From positions 2,636 through 66,635 of the forward strand of contig CAJNOL010000946.1 of assembly GCA_905250125.1 (NCBI GenBank): a stretch of 64,000 nucleotides of DNA, given 5' to 3'. Position 1 is the stretch's first letter. Each line of letters begins with the position of its first letter. The notes beneath the pieces are model-generated. The model did not search any database. It was not told the origin of the DNA and saw only the letters and a list, made by a program, of their open reading frames with translations. Shown in pieces: positions 54,601-64,000 of this stretch. Origin of the DNA: Rotaria sordida (taxonomy: Eukaryota > Rotifera > Eurotatoria > Philodinida > Philodinidae). The position numbers and the translations under genes are program-made.

Positions 54601-57600
54601 AACATCTAAAAAAATACAAAGAAGCGAATAATTTTCAAAATCTGTTCATAATTAATTATTACCTATCAGTTAATGGTGTAATAACTAATCTTCCTGAATT
54701 TCCTAAATATTCACAACCATACCAAAATCTTCCAATAGCTTGTTCAATAATAATCTCATCTTTTCTCCAATAAAATCTTAATTGTTGTTGCCATTCAAAT
54801 GATGATTCAGTTTTAATTTGATTTTTAATTAAATCATTAATAACATCTCTTGCATGTATTTCAATTGTAACTAATGAAACAAGTTTAATACGTTCAAGTT
54901 TTGTTAAATTTTTTTTAATCATATCAGTAAAATTTCTTAAAACAAGATGTTGTTTTTTTCTATCTGTACGTAATTTTAATACATTATCACGTAAAGATTT
55001 TTGTACTTCTTCTGTCCATTGTATTTGACTTGCTGTTATACATGCTTGACCTGGATGAGATTTTAACCATTTTTCACGTTTTGTACCACAATTTGATAGA
55101 TCATGACGACATGCAAAAACTTTACGTTTAACAACTTCTTTCATTTTATTTTCAACATCGCGTAACCATTTTTCAACTTGTCCATCAAGTAAAACCTAAA
55201 AAAGAATATTTTTTGTTTTTACTTTTTGTGTTAAATATAATTATCGCAAAAACTTACTTGACCATCAAATGGAACAACTTCATCTTCATTTGAACGCATT
55301 TCTGTTGCAGCCATTGGTGCATTAGAAGTTGTTTTAACTAATGTTAATGTTTTTATATTATCAAATAATTTTTTCATGTGTGGCATAACACCTGGTGGAT
55401 TTTTTGATTGACCTAAGATTTCAAGTAAATCATCATTTGATATAAAATAAAATCTTGGAAATTGTCGACGTTTATTTTCTAAATACATTTCTAAAGATTT
55501 TTGAATTTCTTCAAGATTTAAATTCATATATTGTAATTCTTTATCAACACCTTCTAAATGTGTTGCATGAAATGCATTTGGTGATTGATTTAATGTTGTC
55601 ATAACAGATTTCCATTTTTCATTAACTTCATCAAATAAAGCAGTTTCTTTAGCTAATTGTCGACGAATATCTTCACCATAGAATATATTCTAAAGAAAAT
55701 TATATATATATATATATATTTTTTTTTTTTGAGAAAATTTTTTTTCTTCTAATTAAAAAATTACTTCAAGATATAACCATTGTCGTTGAACAGTTAACCA
55801 TAATTCAGTTACTTCAAGTACATGAGATATATCACGTTCCCATTTATCAACTTCTTTAGCAAATGGTTTAATAAAACGAGATGCTTTAAATGTTGATAAT
55901 GATACTTGATGTTCTTCAATAGTTTTATTAATTTCTTCAGTTGATTTGATTTTATAATGACCTTGAAAAGAATTTTATTTATATTATTTTTATATTTTCA
56001 AATGAACAAGAAAAGTTCTATTCTTTAAATAAAAATATTTTTGTTAAATAGAAGTCAAAGTTACTCGTAAATTCAGTGGCAGAGCCAGGAGGCACAGTTC
56101 CTCTAGCCCAAAACTCTGTCTCTGTCACTGAGTAAAATATCGTTCTGATATACGGTAAAATACAGTGTGTAAACAAGTCGCATAGAATCTTTTATACACA
56201 TCGTATTGCTCGACCAGGAGAAATATAGTCTATGGTTTTTTTTAATAGAGTATTATGCGAATTGGATATCAGAAGTTGTGTTAAGGCAAAGGCATTAAGT
56301 GAATAGTAAATTCAATTAGTTCGATTGATGTCTATCGGACCCAGGACGATGATTACAGTTGCCGAGACAGTCATAAAAATCTCTGAATGGGTGTTTGATA
56401 GATACAATATTATGAGCGTATTTTATTGCGCCGTATACAGTTGATAATTGAGAATGTATATCTAATCCTATGGAATTCAAACTGGGCACAAATCGTCAGT
56501 AGACCGTTCGGTATAATGTGCGCTAAAGGATATTCCATACGTTCTGGGCGTTAACAAAAATTAGTTTATATACAAACAAAGAATGATCCCTACTCAACTA
56601 TATCTATATGAGCTTTGAGTACTTAGGACGATGTTTTAAATGACATTATCTCTTTCGATAATAATGATATAAACAGACGAAGCATGATAATTAGGGTATG
56701 GACGCAAAAGATGGCCACACCTACATCGTAGATACTACGTATCGCTTTGTATAATTGTGTTACATTACATACAATGAGTCCACAATTGATTAAAATTTTT
56801 AAAAAAAAACTGGCCGATTTCAAAATTTTAATTATCACATTTCTTCTGTTTACATCACTGTTATTAAAAGAGATAATATGCCATTTAAAAGATCATCCTA
56901 AATACTTGAAGTTCATATAGATATAATTGAGTAGAGATCATTCTGTATGCATATATAAACTCTTAATACCGTCGATAGTGCGAACAAACGTGCAACATGA
57001 TACTATAAATTTTCCTGCGAAGTATATATTTTTGTTATAATTAAGATTATATACCTTTATCTTTAAATGGTATAATTTCAAATTCAACTTTATCCCATTG
57101 TTCTTTAACTTTTTCAATACCACGTTCAATTTGTGCTTCTTTTTGTGCTGCTTCACTAACTTCATTAATTAATTGTGCATTTTCTTCAAAATGCATATTA
57201 ATTATAGCTTCTAATGTAAAATCTTCTGATGATTCATCAAATTCTTTTTGTGAGTCATCTTTAATACGTCTCCAATGTCGATCTCTCATATCTTTATTAT
57301 GTAAATCTTTCATTAAAGGCATTGTACGTCGAAATTGATCAACACGACTTTTTGTTGAATCAATTATTTCCCAATTTTTTTCACGAAAATCTTTTGATAA
57401 TTTATGTAATTTTTTATATTGTGCTTGTGCATAATCTTCCATAACTTGTGTTTGAAGATTTCCAAATGTTGTTAATTTCCATTTATCAAACATTTGATTC
57501 CATTCATGTGCCATTGTCCATATACCTTCTAATGCTTCAATATCTTTTTCAAGATTTTGTATATCTTTTGATAATGGATGATCAATACGAAATATTCCAA

Positions 57601-60600
57601 GACCACGACGAAGTTCTTGTTCTTCTTCTTTTAATTTTGTTAAACGTTGTTTCATAGCATCGATTTGATTAAGTGCTTCTTCAGGTGTTGTTGATGATGT
57701 AAATGGACCATTTGTTTTAAAATCTGATACAAGTTCACTAACACTCTTTTTAAAATCTTCTGATTGTTGTAATAATTTTGATTTAAATTTTTCACGTAAT
57801 TTTTTCAACATTTCTTCACTTTCAGTTAAACATTGAAGATAATGTTGCCAACGTTCATCTAATTGTGCAAGCATATCACGAGTCTAATAATAAGAAGAAT
57901 TTTCTTTTTTATCTTTTCAATTTTAAACAAAATGAAAAGAAGACTTTTTAAATTAAGTTTCATCATATACAAAAGTTACCGTTTTTGTTTTTTTTGATAG
58001 ATAAAACCAAGAGAGAAAGAGCGGAGCGTTAGCACCCTGAATTTCGAGATTCTGAGTAACCATTCATAGGTCTATCAAAATATGCCATTTACTATTTTTC
58101 CTTTTGGGTGTGGGTATCAGAGTTCGTCGGATTCAGAATTTTCGGGCCCAGACTCGATCAGATCCAGGGCCAACCCGAAGAGCTCTAGTGGGTATAGATG
58201 TGAGTGAAGAGAAGACAGACACTAGTGGTGTAGCCAGAAGATCGTAGGTGGTAGAGCACTGTCCTACTGTCTTGGGGGGTAATCTGAGTGTCAATGATGG
58301 TAACTATTATTTTTTTCTGTATTTCAGTCGTAGGGTGACGCCCGACTTAACCTACTCTTGTTTAAGTTACTAACAAACATATCCACACTCTCAAGATTTG
58401 AAAAATAGGAAAGTCTGAATGAGAAGACTACGGAAAATGCTGCATACAGGTTTCTTTGCAATAGCAATACATCTAACTAGTTTCAGACTATAGACTTCAA
58501 GACTTCTATACGATTTTGTAGAATTCTGTTCTTTTCCTCTTGAATAAAACTTTTCGTTTTGATCCCATACTTACACTAGATGGAACAGGTTTTTCATATT
58601 TTTCAAGTAAAGCAAATTGTTCTTGTAAAGGTGCAAATTTGGCTTCATAGATAGGTATATCTTGTTGTAATGTTTCTAATAATTTTTGTTTAGCTTCAAG
58701 TCCATAATGATTTTCTGGTGTCATCAGAACACTAAATTAAATATAAAACAAAATCTTAGAAATTCGTTTTCTATTATTTTATTCTTACCTAGCACTATTC
58801 TCTTCGATATAATTTGCTAATTGTTCTAAACCATTTGTTGCTAATTTCAATAAAAGAGCTATAAATAGAAAAGAGATAAAAATATTATTTAATATTATTT
58901 TTTATTTTTTATAATTTTACCAGTTAATTTTGCTTGCCATTGTAAACAATGAACAACTAAAGCATTTTTCAATGGTGAACAATCGATAAGTACAAATTGA
59001 ACTGTTGCAAATGTATCACGTGATTGTACATTATTAGCAACTTCAGTATAACGATTAATATCAGCATCGAAAAATGATGCATCTGGACAACGTTCTTCAT
59101 AACGTGCAATAAAACGTTCTTTATCAACATCCCATAATTCTCGTACACCATTCCATGTTGTTTGATAATCATCAAGATGTTTTTCATTTGCATCAAGTCC
59201 AATAGCTATTTGATGTTTTAAATGTTGTTTAGCTTCATCTTTATTAAGTAACATATGAAGTGGCTAAATAAAAATTCAAATATTTATATAGATTTTAAAA
59301 TGATTTGAGTTGAATACTCGATATCATTGAAAAAAAAAGTGTTCATCTTATATTTTGGCCAGCACTATATGTCCAAGTATAGCACAGAAACATCGATTAT
59401 GTCATTTACAGAATTCTTACAATCATCCAGAATGATCTTAACTGTCTGCATGTATTTCATATCTATTCTATTAAATTCTTTGGTAAGATTTAGATATCTA
59501 GTATCTTAACTCATTTATCTGCGTCATATACTTACTGAGTTATATCTCTTACAATTACTGCAACAACTGACTAATAGATTAAAAGTTCTAACTTACTTCT
59601 TCATTTGTTCTTGGCCTAAGTCTACGAAGAAATGTAATTGAATCAGCTAGTTCATGTTCACCAATATTATTTATAATAGCTTTCAATGTAGCTAAATCAG
59701 GTTTAAAATTAATCTATTCAATAAATAAATTAAACATTTTAATTAAATAAGACCAAAAAAAAAGAAAAAACTAATGAAAAATTTACTCGTGATAAAGTTG
59801 TATCACCAACTGTTTTCGGTTCAAGAATAATTTCAATTTTAAATAAAGGTCCTGGTGCAGCTTTTCCATCACCATTAATAGCTTTAGATAATTCAGTAAG
59901 TGATGCTTTAAAATTATATCTAATAGCACGTTCAAGCCATTTATCTAATTCACTAATAATACGATTCCATTCATGTTGAACATCTGGTGGATCGTTTTCA
60001 AATATTTTGTGAGTTTCATGAATTTTACTTAAAATTTCATTAAAATATTCGCGAATTTTTTCACTTGCAATTTTACGATGTTGTTTCTAATAGAAGAAAA
60101 ATTTAAATTAAAAACAAAAAAAAACGGAAAGGATCTTATCGGATTTGATGACCTATCCTGAATCAGAATATTATATATATGGTTTTGTAGCGCAATTTGC
60201 CATGCATCGAACGGTTTATAAGAGATTCAAGTTGTTGATGTTCTAAAGGTTCATATACTGATTATAATCCTTGACAAATACGTATAAAATGCTCTTTGAT
60301 TTTCTATAATCAATAGTTTTCATCATTACTTTCTTTATGCCTAAAAATATTTCCTTTTCTTAGGTGTAGATTATTTTTTGAATACTTGATATTCCAATGT
60401 GTTCAACTGTGTGTCACAGAAAAAGTAAGTACCAACTTGAAACTTTCTTAAAAATGACACACTATCGAGCTCTATATATTTCACGTATAGCATCTTTTGA
60501 AACAACAGGAACTCACTGTCAACCTGCAAGGTTGTTCCCTAGAATAGCCTATTTTCCTCTATGAAGGAGCCGGTATATTGATAATATCCAACTATCGTAC

Positions 60601-63600
60601 TAAAAATTTTTACGTATCAATAATCAGTATAGCATCCGTGATAAACTGATATAAATAACTATTTTATAAATGGAATATTTTTTGTTGACTTTCAGATTCC
60701 TGGACGCGAGTATAGGAATAGGGTTGAAGAAAGAACATCTGCTATTTTTATTATTTCTCTCTCAAATTTTTATTCCGAGTATCCAGGTTTCATTTATGCA
60801 TGACACTCTAGAATAATCTATAAATATCTCATGTTTATTTCAAAAAAAAAACTTTTTTTTCATATCCCTGTACACCTCTCCAGAGATCTGGGGATTAATA
60901 ATTTTTTTTTCCATTTATAAAAGAGTTAAATATATCAATTCATTATGGATGATGTGCTGATTATTCTTGCATAAAAATTTTGAATAGAATCGTTGATTAT
61001 TGTTACAATATTGTCAATATACTGGCCTCTTCATATAGGAAAATATGCTATTCTACGGGACAATTCTACAGGTTGATAATGAATTTCCGATGTTTCGAAA
61101 GATGTTATATATGAAACACATAGAGCTCGATAGCGTGTAGTTCTTAAGAACGTTTCATGTTGGTATTAACTTGTTCTGTGGCATAGAGTTATGCACATTG
61201 GAATATCAAGTAGTCAAGAAATAATCTAGACCTAAGAAAAGGGACCAGTTTTCAATATAAAGAAAGCAAAGATGAAAATTATTGATTATAGAAAATTGAA
61301 GATCACCTGTAACTGTATCGAATTAAGTTTAGAAACAATATTTACATAAGTTTATCTTAGAGATTATAATATCTATGACTACCATATGTATTTCACAAGG
61401 ATTATAACCAGTATATGAATCTTCTGAATATTAACAACTTGATTTCTTTTATACCATTCAATGCACTGTAAAGCGCTCGACAAAACCACATATATGATAT
61501 TCTGATTCAAGATAGATCACCAAATCCGACAGGATTTTTTGTTTTTGTTTACTTGATATTCTTCAAATTCAAGATTTTCAAAAATTTTTCTTGTATCAAT
61601 TTTAACTAAAAGTGTTTCACTAATTTTTTTACATAATTTAATACAATCAAGATAAGATTGTTTAAATTTATCAACTTGTTGTTGTAATTCGGATGCATGT
61701 ATACGACATTCAATTGTATATTCATGTGTTGGTTTAAGCCATGTTATTTTATTTAAACCTGGTGCTAATTTTTTATCTAATACTTTAAGACGTTCTTTAA
61801 ATAAAATACGTTCATTAGGTTCTAATTTATCTAATATACGATTATAATCACGTACAATTAACATAACATTTTCACGTGCTGTACGTAATTCATTTTTTCG
61901 TGATAAAATTTCTGTTGCATATGGTGGAATATCAAAACCAAGACGTTCCCAAAATTTAATTTCTTGAAATAATTTTATTAATGATGGATCAAAATTTGCT
62001 TGTAAATAACCTTCATCATTAATACGTTTTATTAATGGACATTCAAGTTTTTTTGTTGGTTCATTTTCAATATGATATGACCATTCTTTAAATTGTCGTT
62101 GAATAAAATCATCTAATGCTTGTTTAACATATTCATATTGTTGTCGAATATTTGTTGATATACCAACATTAGGTAAAAAATGTGCCATATTTAAAAATGA
62201 CATCATACGTTCAATACGACGTTTTAAATTTCGTGCCCAAAATGCACTACCAGCATAATGAGGATGAAAACGATCGAGTGATTGAGGAATGGATGATGTT
62301 GATATAATTGATTGAATTGTTTGAAGTACATATTTAAATATATTATATAAATCAACAGTTTTTTTATCTAATGTGCGACGAATTGCCTAAAGAGAAAGAA
62401 AAAAAAAATAACAATCGATATAATTATATATTTCATTTGTAGAAAATAGAATTGAAAGTAAAATAACAGACGAATGATACTGGAAGTTTGTTATTCCCTT
62501 CTTCTCCCTTGAAAAGATCAATCATATGATTAAATAGTAGATTCTATAGACTTCAAAACTTTTCGAGCAAATTACTCATGTGATTCAAACGGGACACAAA
62601 CCGTTGGTAGACAGTTTAGTATAATGTATGCTGCATCAGTAGTATTCGCCGATGTACTAGCAATCAACCAACGATAGTTTGACACTTAAATAGTCGGTTA
62701 TCTTCTAGCCACGGTAGTTCGAACAAATGTGCGATATGAGTTCACTTGAAAATATTCAATGAAACTTTTCCGCTAGAAATTTCATCGCATTCGATTTGTT
62801 TATTGTATTTTCAAAGTCGAAAATGCAAACTTAGATTTTATCATCGAAAATTAGCAAACTCAGTTTGTATGTTTGTTCGCGCCATAGATGTTCATTGCGG
62901 CTGAGAATCTATCGTTGCCGCGACGGTGTGATAAAAATCTCTCTGATGCCGCAATGGTTTTTGAAAAATGTGTCGTGGCAACGTCGCCATGGATATCTCT
63001 GGTTCGCACGCCCGCCGGCTGATTGTCGGTACACCAGCAAATACTGACGGAACGGTAGACATTGTATCTAATAGTTTACCAGCAGTTTTTGTCCAATTTG
63101 AATTACATAGGACTCCATCGCAGCAAATGTTAAGATTAGTTCGATTTATTACATATAGGTATTCATTGGTCGAAATTATCCTCCGACATAAATCTCAGTA
63201 AGTCAAAAACAAAAACAAAACCTGCTAACGCAATCCCTGTAGGATTAAAATGTGAAACACGATATTGTCATTATTTCGCATCCTCAAGGAAAGAATTGCC
63301 AAGATGTCTGTCATGATCTTTCAGGAAGGAGTAAGTCCAAATTCCTAGTTCTATACGTTAACATTCTTTTTAGATTGTGTTTCACAAAAAGAATTGTAGG
63401 CTACAACTAAAAAGGTTTCGATATTGAAAAAAAAAACATACTTCTCTTGAATTTAAATGTGTAAAAACGTCAAGAGCTTCAACACCTTGTTCAACTGTTT
63501 TAACAGCATCGAATGCATATGTAATAACATTTGTCATCATAACTTCAAGATCTTTAATTGCTGATCGAAAACGATTATAATCTTCATGCCATGTTGTTGC

Positions 63601-64000
63601 TTTAACATTTAATATTGTATGTTGTACTTTTCTTAATTCTTGTAAATTTTTATCAAATGCTGTTTCAATTTCTGTTAACATTCGATTAATTGATGGACCA
63701 CGTTGTCCACCAAATATTGGTAATTCAGTTCGAACACCTTCTTCCCAACGTGCAAAATGCATTTGACATTCACATAAATCAAGTAAATCACGACATCGTT
63801 GAATAAATGCTTCAATTTGAGCAAAAATTGTTGTTTTATCAAGACGCCAACCTTTTAATGAAAATTTTTCATGAAGACTTTGAGCCTATAATTTCATAAA
63901 ATTAATTAAATATAAAGGTAAAGAAGAGAAGGTGGGTGGAAGAGTCGATAATTGATGAAATTGATATCTTTGAGATATTTGATTTCTTCTATGGTAAACT
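41635..64000 (-). CDS. DNAH2: axonemal dynein heavy chain 2, 33 exons, 5' end outside window
   Basis: Motor subunit of an inner-arm axonemal dynein (ATP-driven microtubule sliding in cilia). The 33 exons in the window join with GT-AG introns and matching phases into one open frame of 4105 residues. DNAH2 is about 4430 residues in vertebrates, so roughly 300 N-terminal residues lie past 64000. DNAH2 identity rests on the C-terminal half: [58 protein letters not shown]-type [20 protein letters not shown], and the end [15 protein letters not shown]...[15 protein letters not shown]. Most introns are 50-80 bp. Ten exceed 300 bp, and several of these are filled with mobile repeats. No frame break was found, so the gene looks functional. 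Exon coordinates are given in the four domain entries. Confidence 0.96.
44024..44552. mobile_element. foldback element (family F1) in DNAH2 intron
   Basis: Fills most of the 609-bp intron 43988-44596. The left arm (GGGTTTTTT..., TATATCGAAAATGGATTTG, GTCAGCAGTTGATCAATGAG) is the inverse of the right arm, which ends AAAACAAAAAACCC. The centre is a strong hairpin: GAGTAATTCACCATGTTGAG faces CTAACATGGTGAATTACTCG. The arm sequence is shared with the B4GALT intron element at 38035-38731. Confidence 0.75.
45674..46725. other. 1052-bp DNAH2 intron, nothing recognised
   Basis: Intron 27/28. It is long against the usual 50-80 bp. A small inverted pair near 45765-45815 (AGGATCTGTTCGGTTT / AAACCGATCTCTTCTCT) is visible, but no full element could be delimited. 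Confidence 0.6.
46726..48934 (-). other. DNAH2: DNAH2 exons 23-27: stalk coiled coil and microtubule-binding tip
   Basis: Exons: 48802-48934, 48384-48523, 47852-48321, 47404-47520, 46726-47344. After [20 protein letters not shown] and [15 protein letters not shown] come the outgoing stalk helix ([19 protein letters not shown]...), the microtubule-binding region around exons 25-27 ([53 protein letters not shown]) and the returning helix ([20 protein letters not shown]...). The exon 27 end ([20 protein letters not shown]) starts AAA5. Confidence 0.93.
51220..51771. other. 552-bp DNAH2 intron, nothing recognised
   Basis: Intron 18/19. AT-rich, with no terminal repeats, palindrome or match to the other repeats of the window that I could see. 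Confidence 0.55.
52755..53595. mobile_element. foldback element in DNAH2 intron 15/16
   Basis: Occupies most of the 1132-bp intron 52645-53776. The left arm reads TTTTGTAGTGCTTTTCATGG, then GGATTCTTAACCAGTTTTCT and TTTAATACATTTTTGTCTAT. The inverse of the right arm reads TTTTGTAGTGCTTTTTATGG, then GAATTCTTAACCAGATTTCT and TTTAATACATTTTTGATTAA. Arms are about 400 bp. Short open frames in the arms are not conserved between them, so it is taken as non-coding. Confidence 0.75.
56074..56130. mobile_element. 57-bp hAT-like mini element
   Basis: Begins CAGTGGCAGAGCCAG and ends with the inverse of CAGTGACAGAGACAG, a terminal pattern typical of hAT elements. The flanking 8-mers CGTAAATT and AGTAAAAT agree at 6 of 8 positions, as expected for a decayed 8-bp target duplication. 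It sits in DNAH2 intron 55962-57054. Confidence 0.6.
56270..57020. repeat. diverged repeat R3, copy in DNAH2 intron 8/9
   Basis: Blocks shared with 62570-62950 in another intron of the same gene: TGGGCACAAATCGTCAGTAG (there CGGGACACAAACCGTTGGTAG), GCGAACAAACGTGCAACATGA (there TCGAACAAATGTGCGATATGA) and GTCATAAAAATCTCTGA. Block order is not the same in both copies, so the relationship may involve rearrangement or more than one element. Confidence 0.45.
58114..58155 (-). repeat. degenerate ~40-bp dispersed unit, DNAH2 intron copy
   Basis: The inverse strand reads GAGTCTGGGCCCGAAAATTC then GAATCCGACGAACTCTGATA, aligning with the unit at 12916-12957 and, less well, with those at 926-1190. Confidence 0.45.
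58222..58300 (+). repeat. tRNA-like (SINE-head-like) fragment in DNAH2 intron
   Basis: GTAGGTGGTAGAGCACTG resembles a tRNA D-arm with pol III box A, followed about 30 bp later by AATCTGAGTGTC, a degenerate box B. The region is GC-richer than its surroundings. Not a working tRNA. Confidence 0.4.
60133..61540. mobile_element. ~1.4-kb foldback element in DNAH2 intron 2/3
   Basis: Fills nearly all of the 1466-bp intron 60087-61552. The left arm from 60133 (TATCGGATTTGATGACCTAT, CATATACTGATTATAATCCT) is inverted in the right arm ending about 61540 (inverse TGTCGGATTTGGTGATCTAT, CATATACTGGTTATAATCCT). Pairing continues inward (TTTTATAAATGGAATATTTT facing AATTTTTTTTTCCATTTATA), giving arms of about 550-600 bp. 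No coding frame. Confidence 0.8.
62450..63215. repeat. diverged repeat R3 and GC-rich patch in DNAH2 intron 1/2
   Basis: Intron 62387-63441. About 62570-62800 shares blocks with 56470-57000. A GC-rich patch at about 62890-63070 (GTTGCCGCGACGGTG, CGCACGCCCGCCGGCTG) contrasts with the AT-rich background. The open frames across it are not protein-like. Confidence 0.45.
63227..63391. mobile_element. small TIR element, copy 2, in DNAH2 intron
   Basis: Same arrangement as 12661-13020: hairpin AATCCCTGTAGGATT, then TGTGAAACACGAT, and at the right end ATTGTGTTTCACA. About 165 bp, so its interior is shorter than in copy 1. Confidence 0.6.

Larger units (their letters stand above)
49012..54605 (-). 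other. DNAH2: DNAH2 exons 12-22: AAA1-AAA4 with four P-loops
   Basis: Exons: 54541-54605, 54322-54481, 54024-54253, 53777-53965, 52084-52644, 51976-52016, 51772-51925, 50312-51219, 50147-50251, 49820-50094, 49012-49764. The P-loops are P1 GPAGTGKTE (AAA1, split by the exon 12/13 intron), P2 GCTQSGKT (AAA2), P3 GPVGTGKT (AAA3) and P4 GIGGSGRQ (AAA4, with the usual axonemal departure from GKT). The AAA1 landmark [18 protein letters not shown] and the ATVSRCGIVF block are present. AAA1 therefore has an intact hydrolytic-site signature. Confidence 0.94.
54663..63885 (-). other. DNAH2: DNAH2 exons 1-11 in window: tail and linker
   Basis: Exons: 63442-63885, 61553-62386, 59787-60086, 59597-59713, 58921-59263, 58789-58858, 58575-58731, 57055-57883, 55765-55961, 55258-55689, 54663-55195. 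They encode the dimerisation/intermediate-chain-binding tail ([23 protein letters not shown]), helical segments rich in E/K (for example [21 protein letters not shown]), and the linker ([31 protein letters not shown]). The last exon ends in [20 protein letters not shown], the entry to AAA1. Exon numbers count from the right edge; further exons lie outside. Confidence 0.93.

Overview
The window reads as AT-rich animal nuclear DNA, most likely from a bdelloid rotifer (Rotaria/Adineta type). Reasons are the metazoan gene set, many introns of only about 50-80 bp with GT-AG ends, two tandem F-box/leucine-rich proteins of the kind that is abundant in bdelloids, and many small DNA elements packed into introns. 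The species assignment is inference from gene style; no rRNA or mitochondrial marker is present.

Layout. 1-1875: non-coding flank. 1876-4808 (-): a 14-exon poly(ADP-ribose) glycohydrolase (PARG copy 1). 5318-7018 (-) and 9200-11770 (-): two F-box/LRR paralogues with identical exon architecture. 12043-14272 (-): a 14-exon B3GNTL1 glycosyltransferase (GT2). 14433-20728 (-): PARG copy 2, 18 exons, only 160 bp upstream of B3GNTL1. 22391-23705 (-): a GT8 glycogenin-like type II membrane glycosyltransferase. About 25.27-29.47 kb (+): a decayed non-LTR retrotransposon (LINE) with another element inserted in it. 29.5-37.3 kb: gene-free, filled with old repeats and foldback elements. 37332-39244 (+): a beta-1,4-galactosyltransferase (GT7). 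39833-40204 (-): a broken CD225/dispanin (IFITM-like) gene. 41635 to the right edge (-): axonemal dynein heavy chain DNAH2, of which 33 exons (4105 residues) were joined by eye into one open frame; its N-terminus lies beyond 64000.

How the genes fit together. DNAH2 is an inner-arm dynein of cilia, as expected for a ciliated rotifer. The two PARGs remove poly(ADP-ribose) and would act in DNA-damage signalling. The three glycosyltransferases belong to unrelated families, and no common pathway can be read from the sequence.

Most unexplained structure is in long introns and intergenic DNA. At least eight long imperfect palindromes (foldback elements, about 0.35-1.4 kb) are present, several inside introns whose paralogous or neighbouring introns are only about 70 bp. 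The most striking, at 32203-32765, carries in each arm an array of a 16-bp dyad (CGAAGTTRYAACTTCG) repeated at exactly 30-bp spacing. Other repeats include a TIR pair shared between 12.7 and 63.3 kb, a 480-bp repeat at 18.5, 29.7 and 14.9 kb, a tiny hAT-like element at 56.07 kb, and three tRNA-like, SINE-like fragments. All boundaries were read by eye; no alignment was run.
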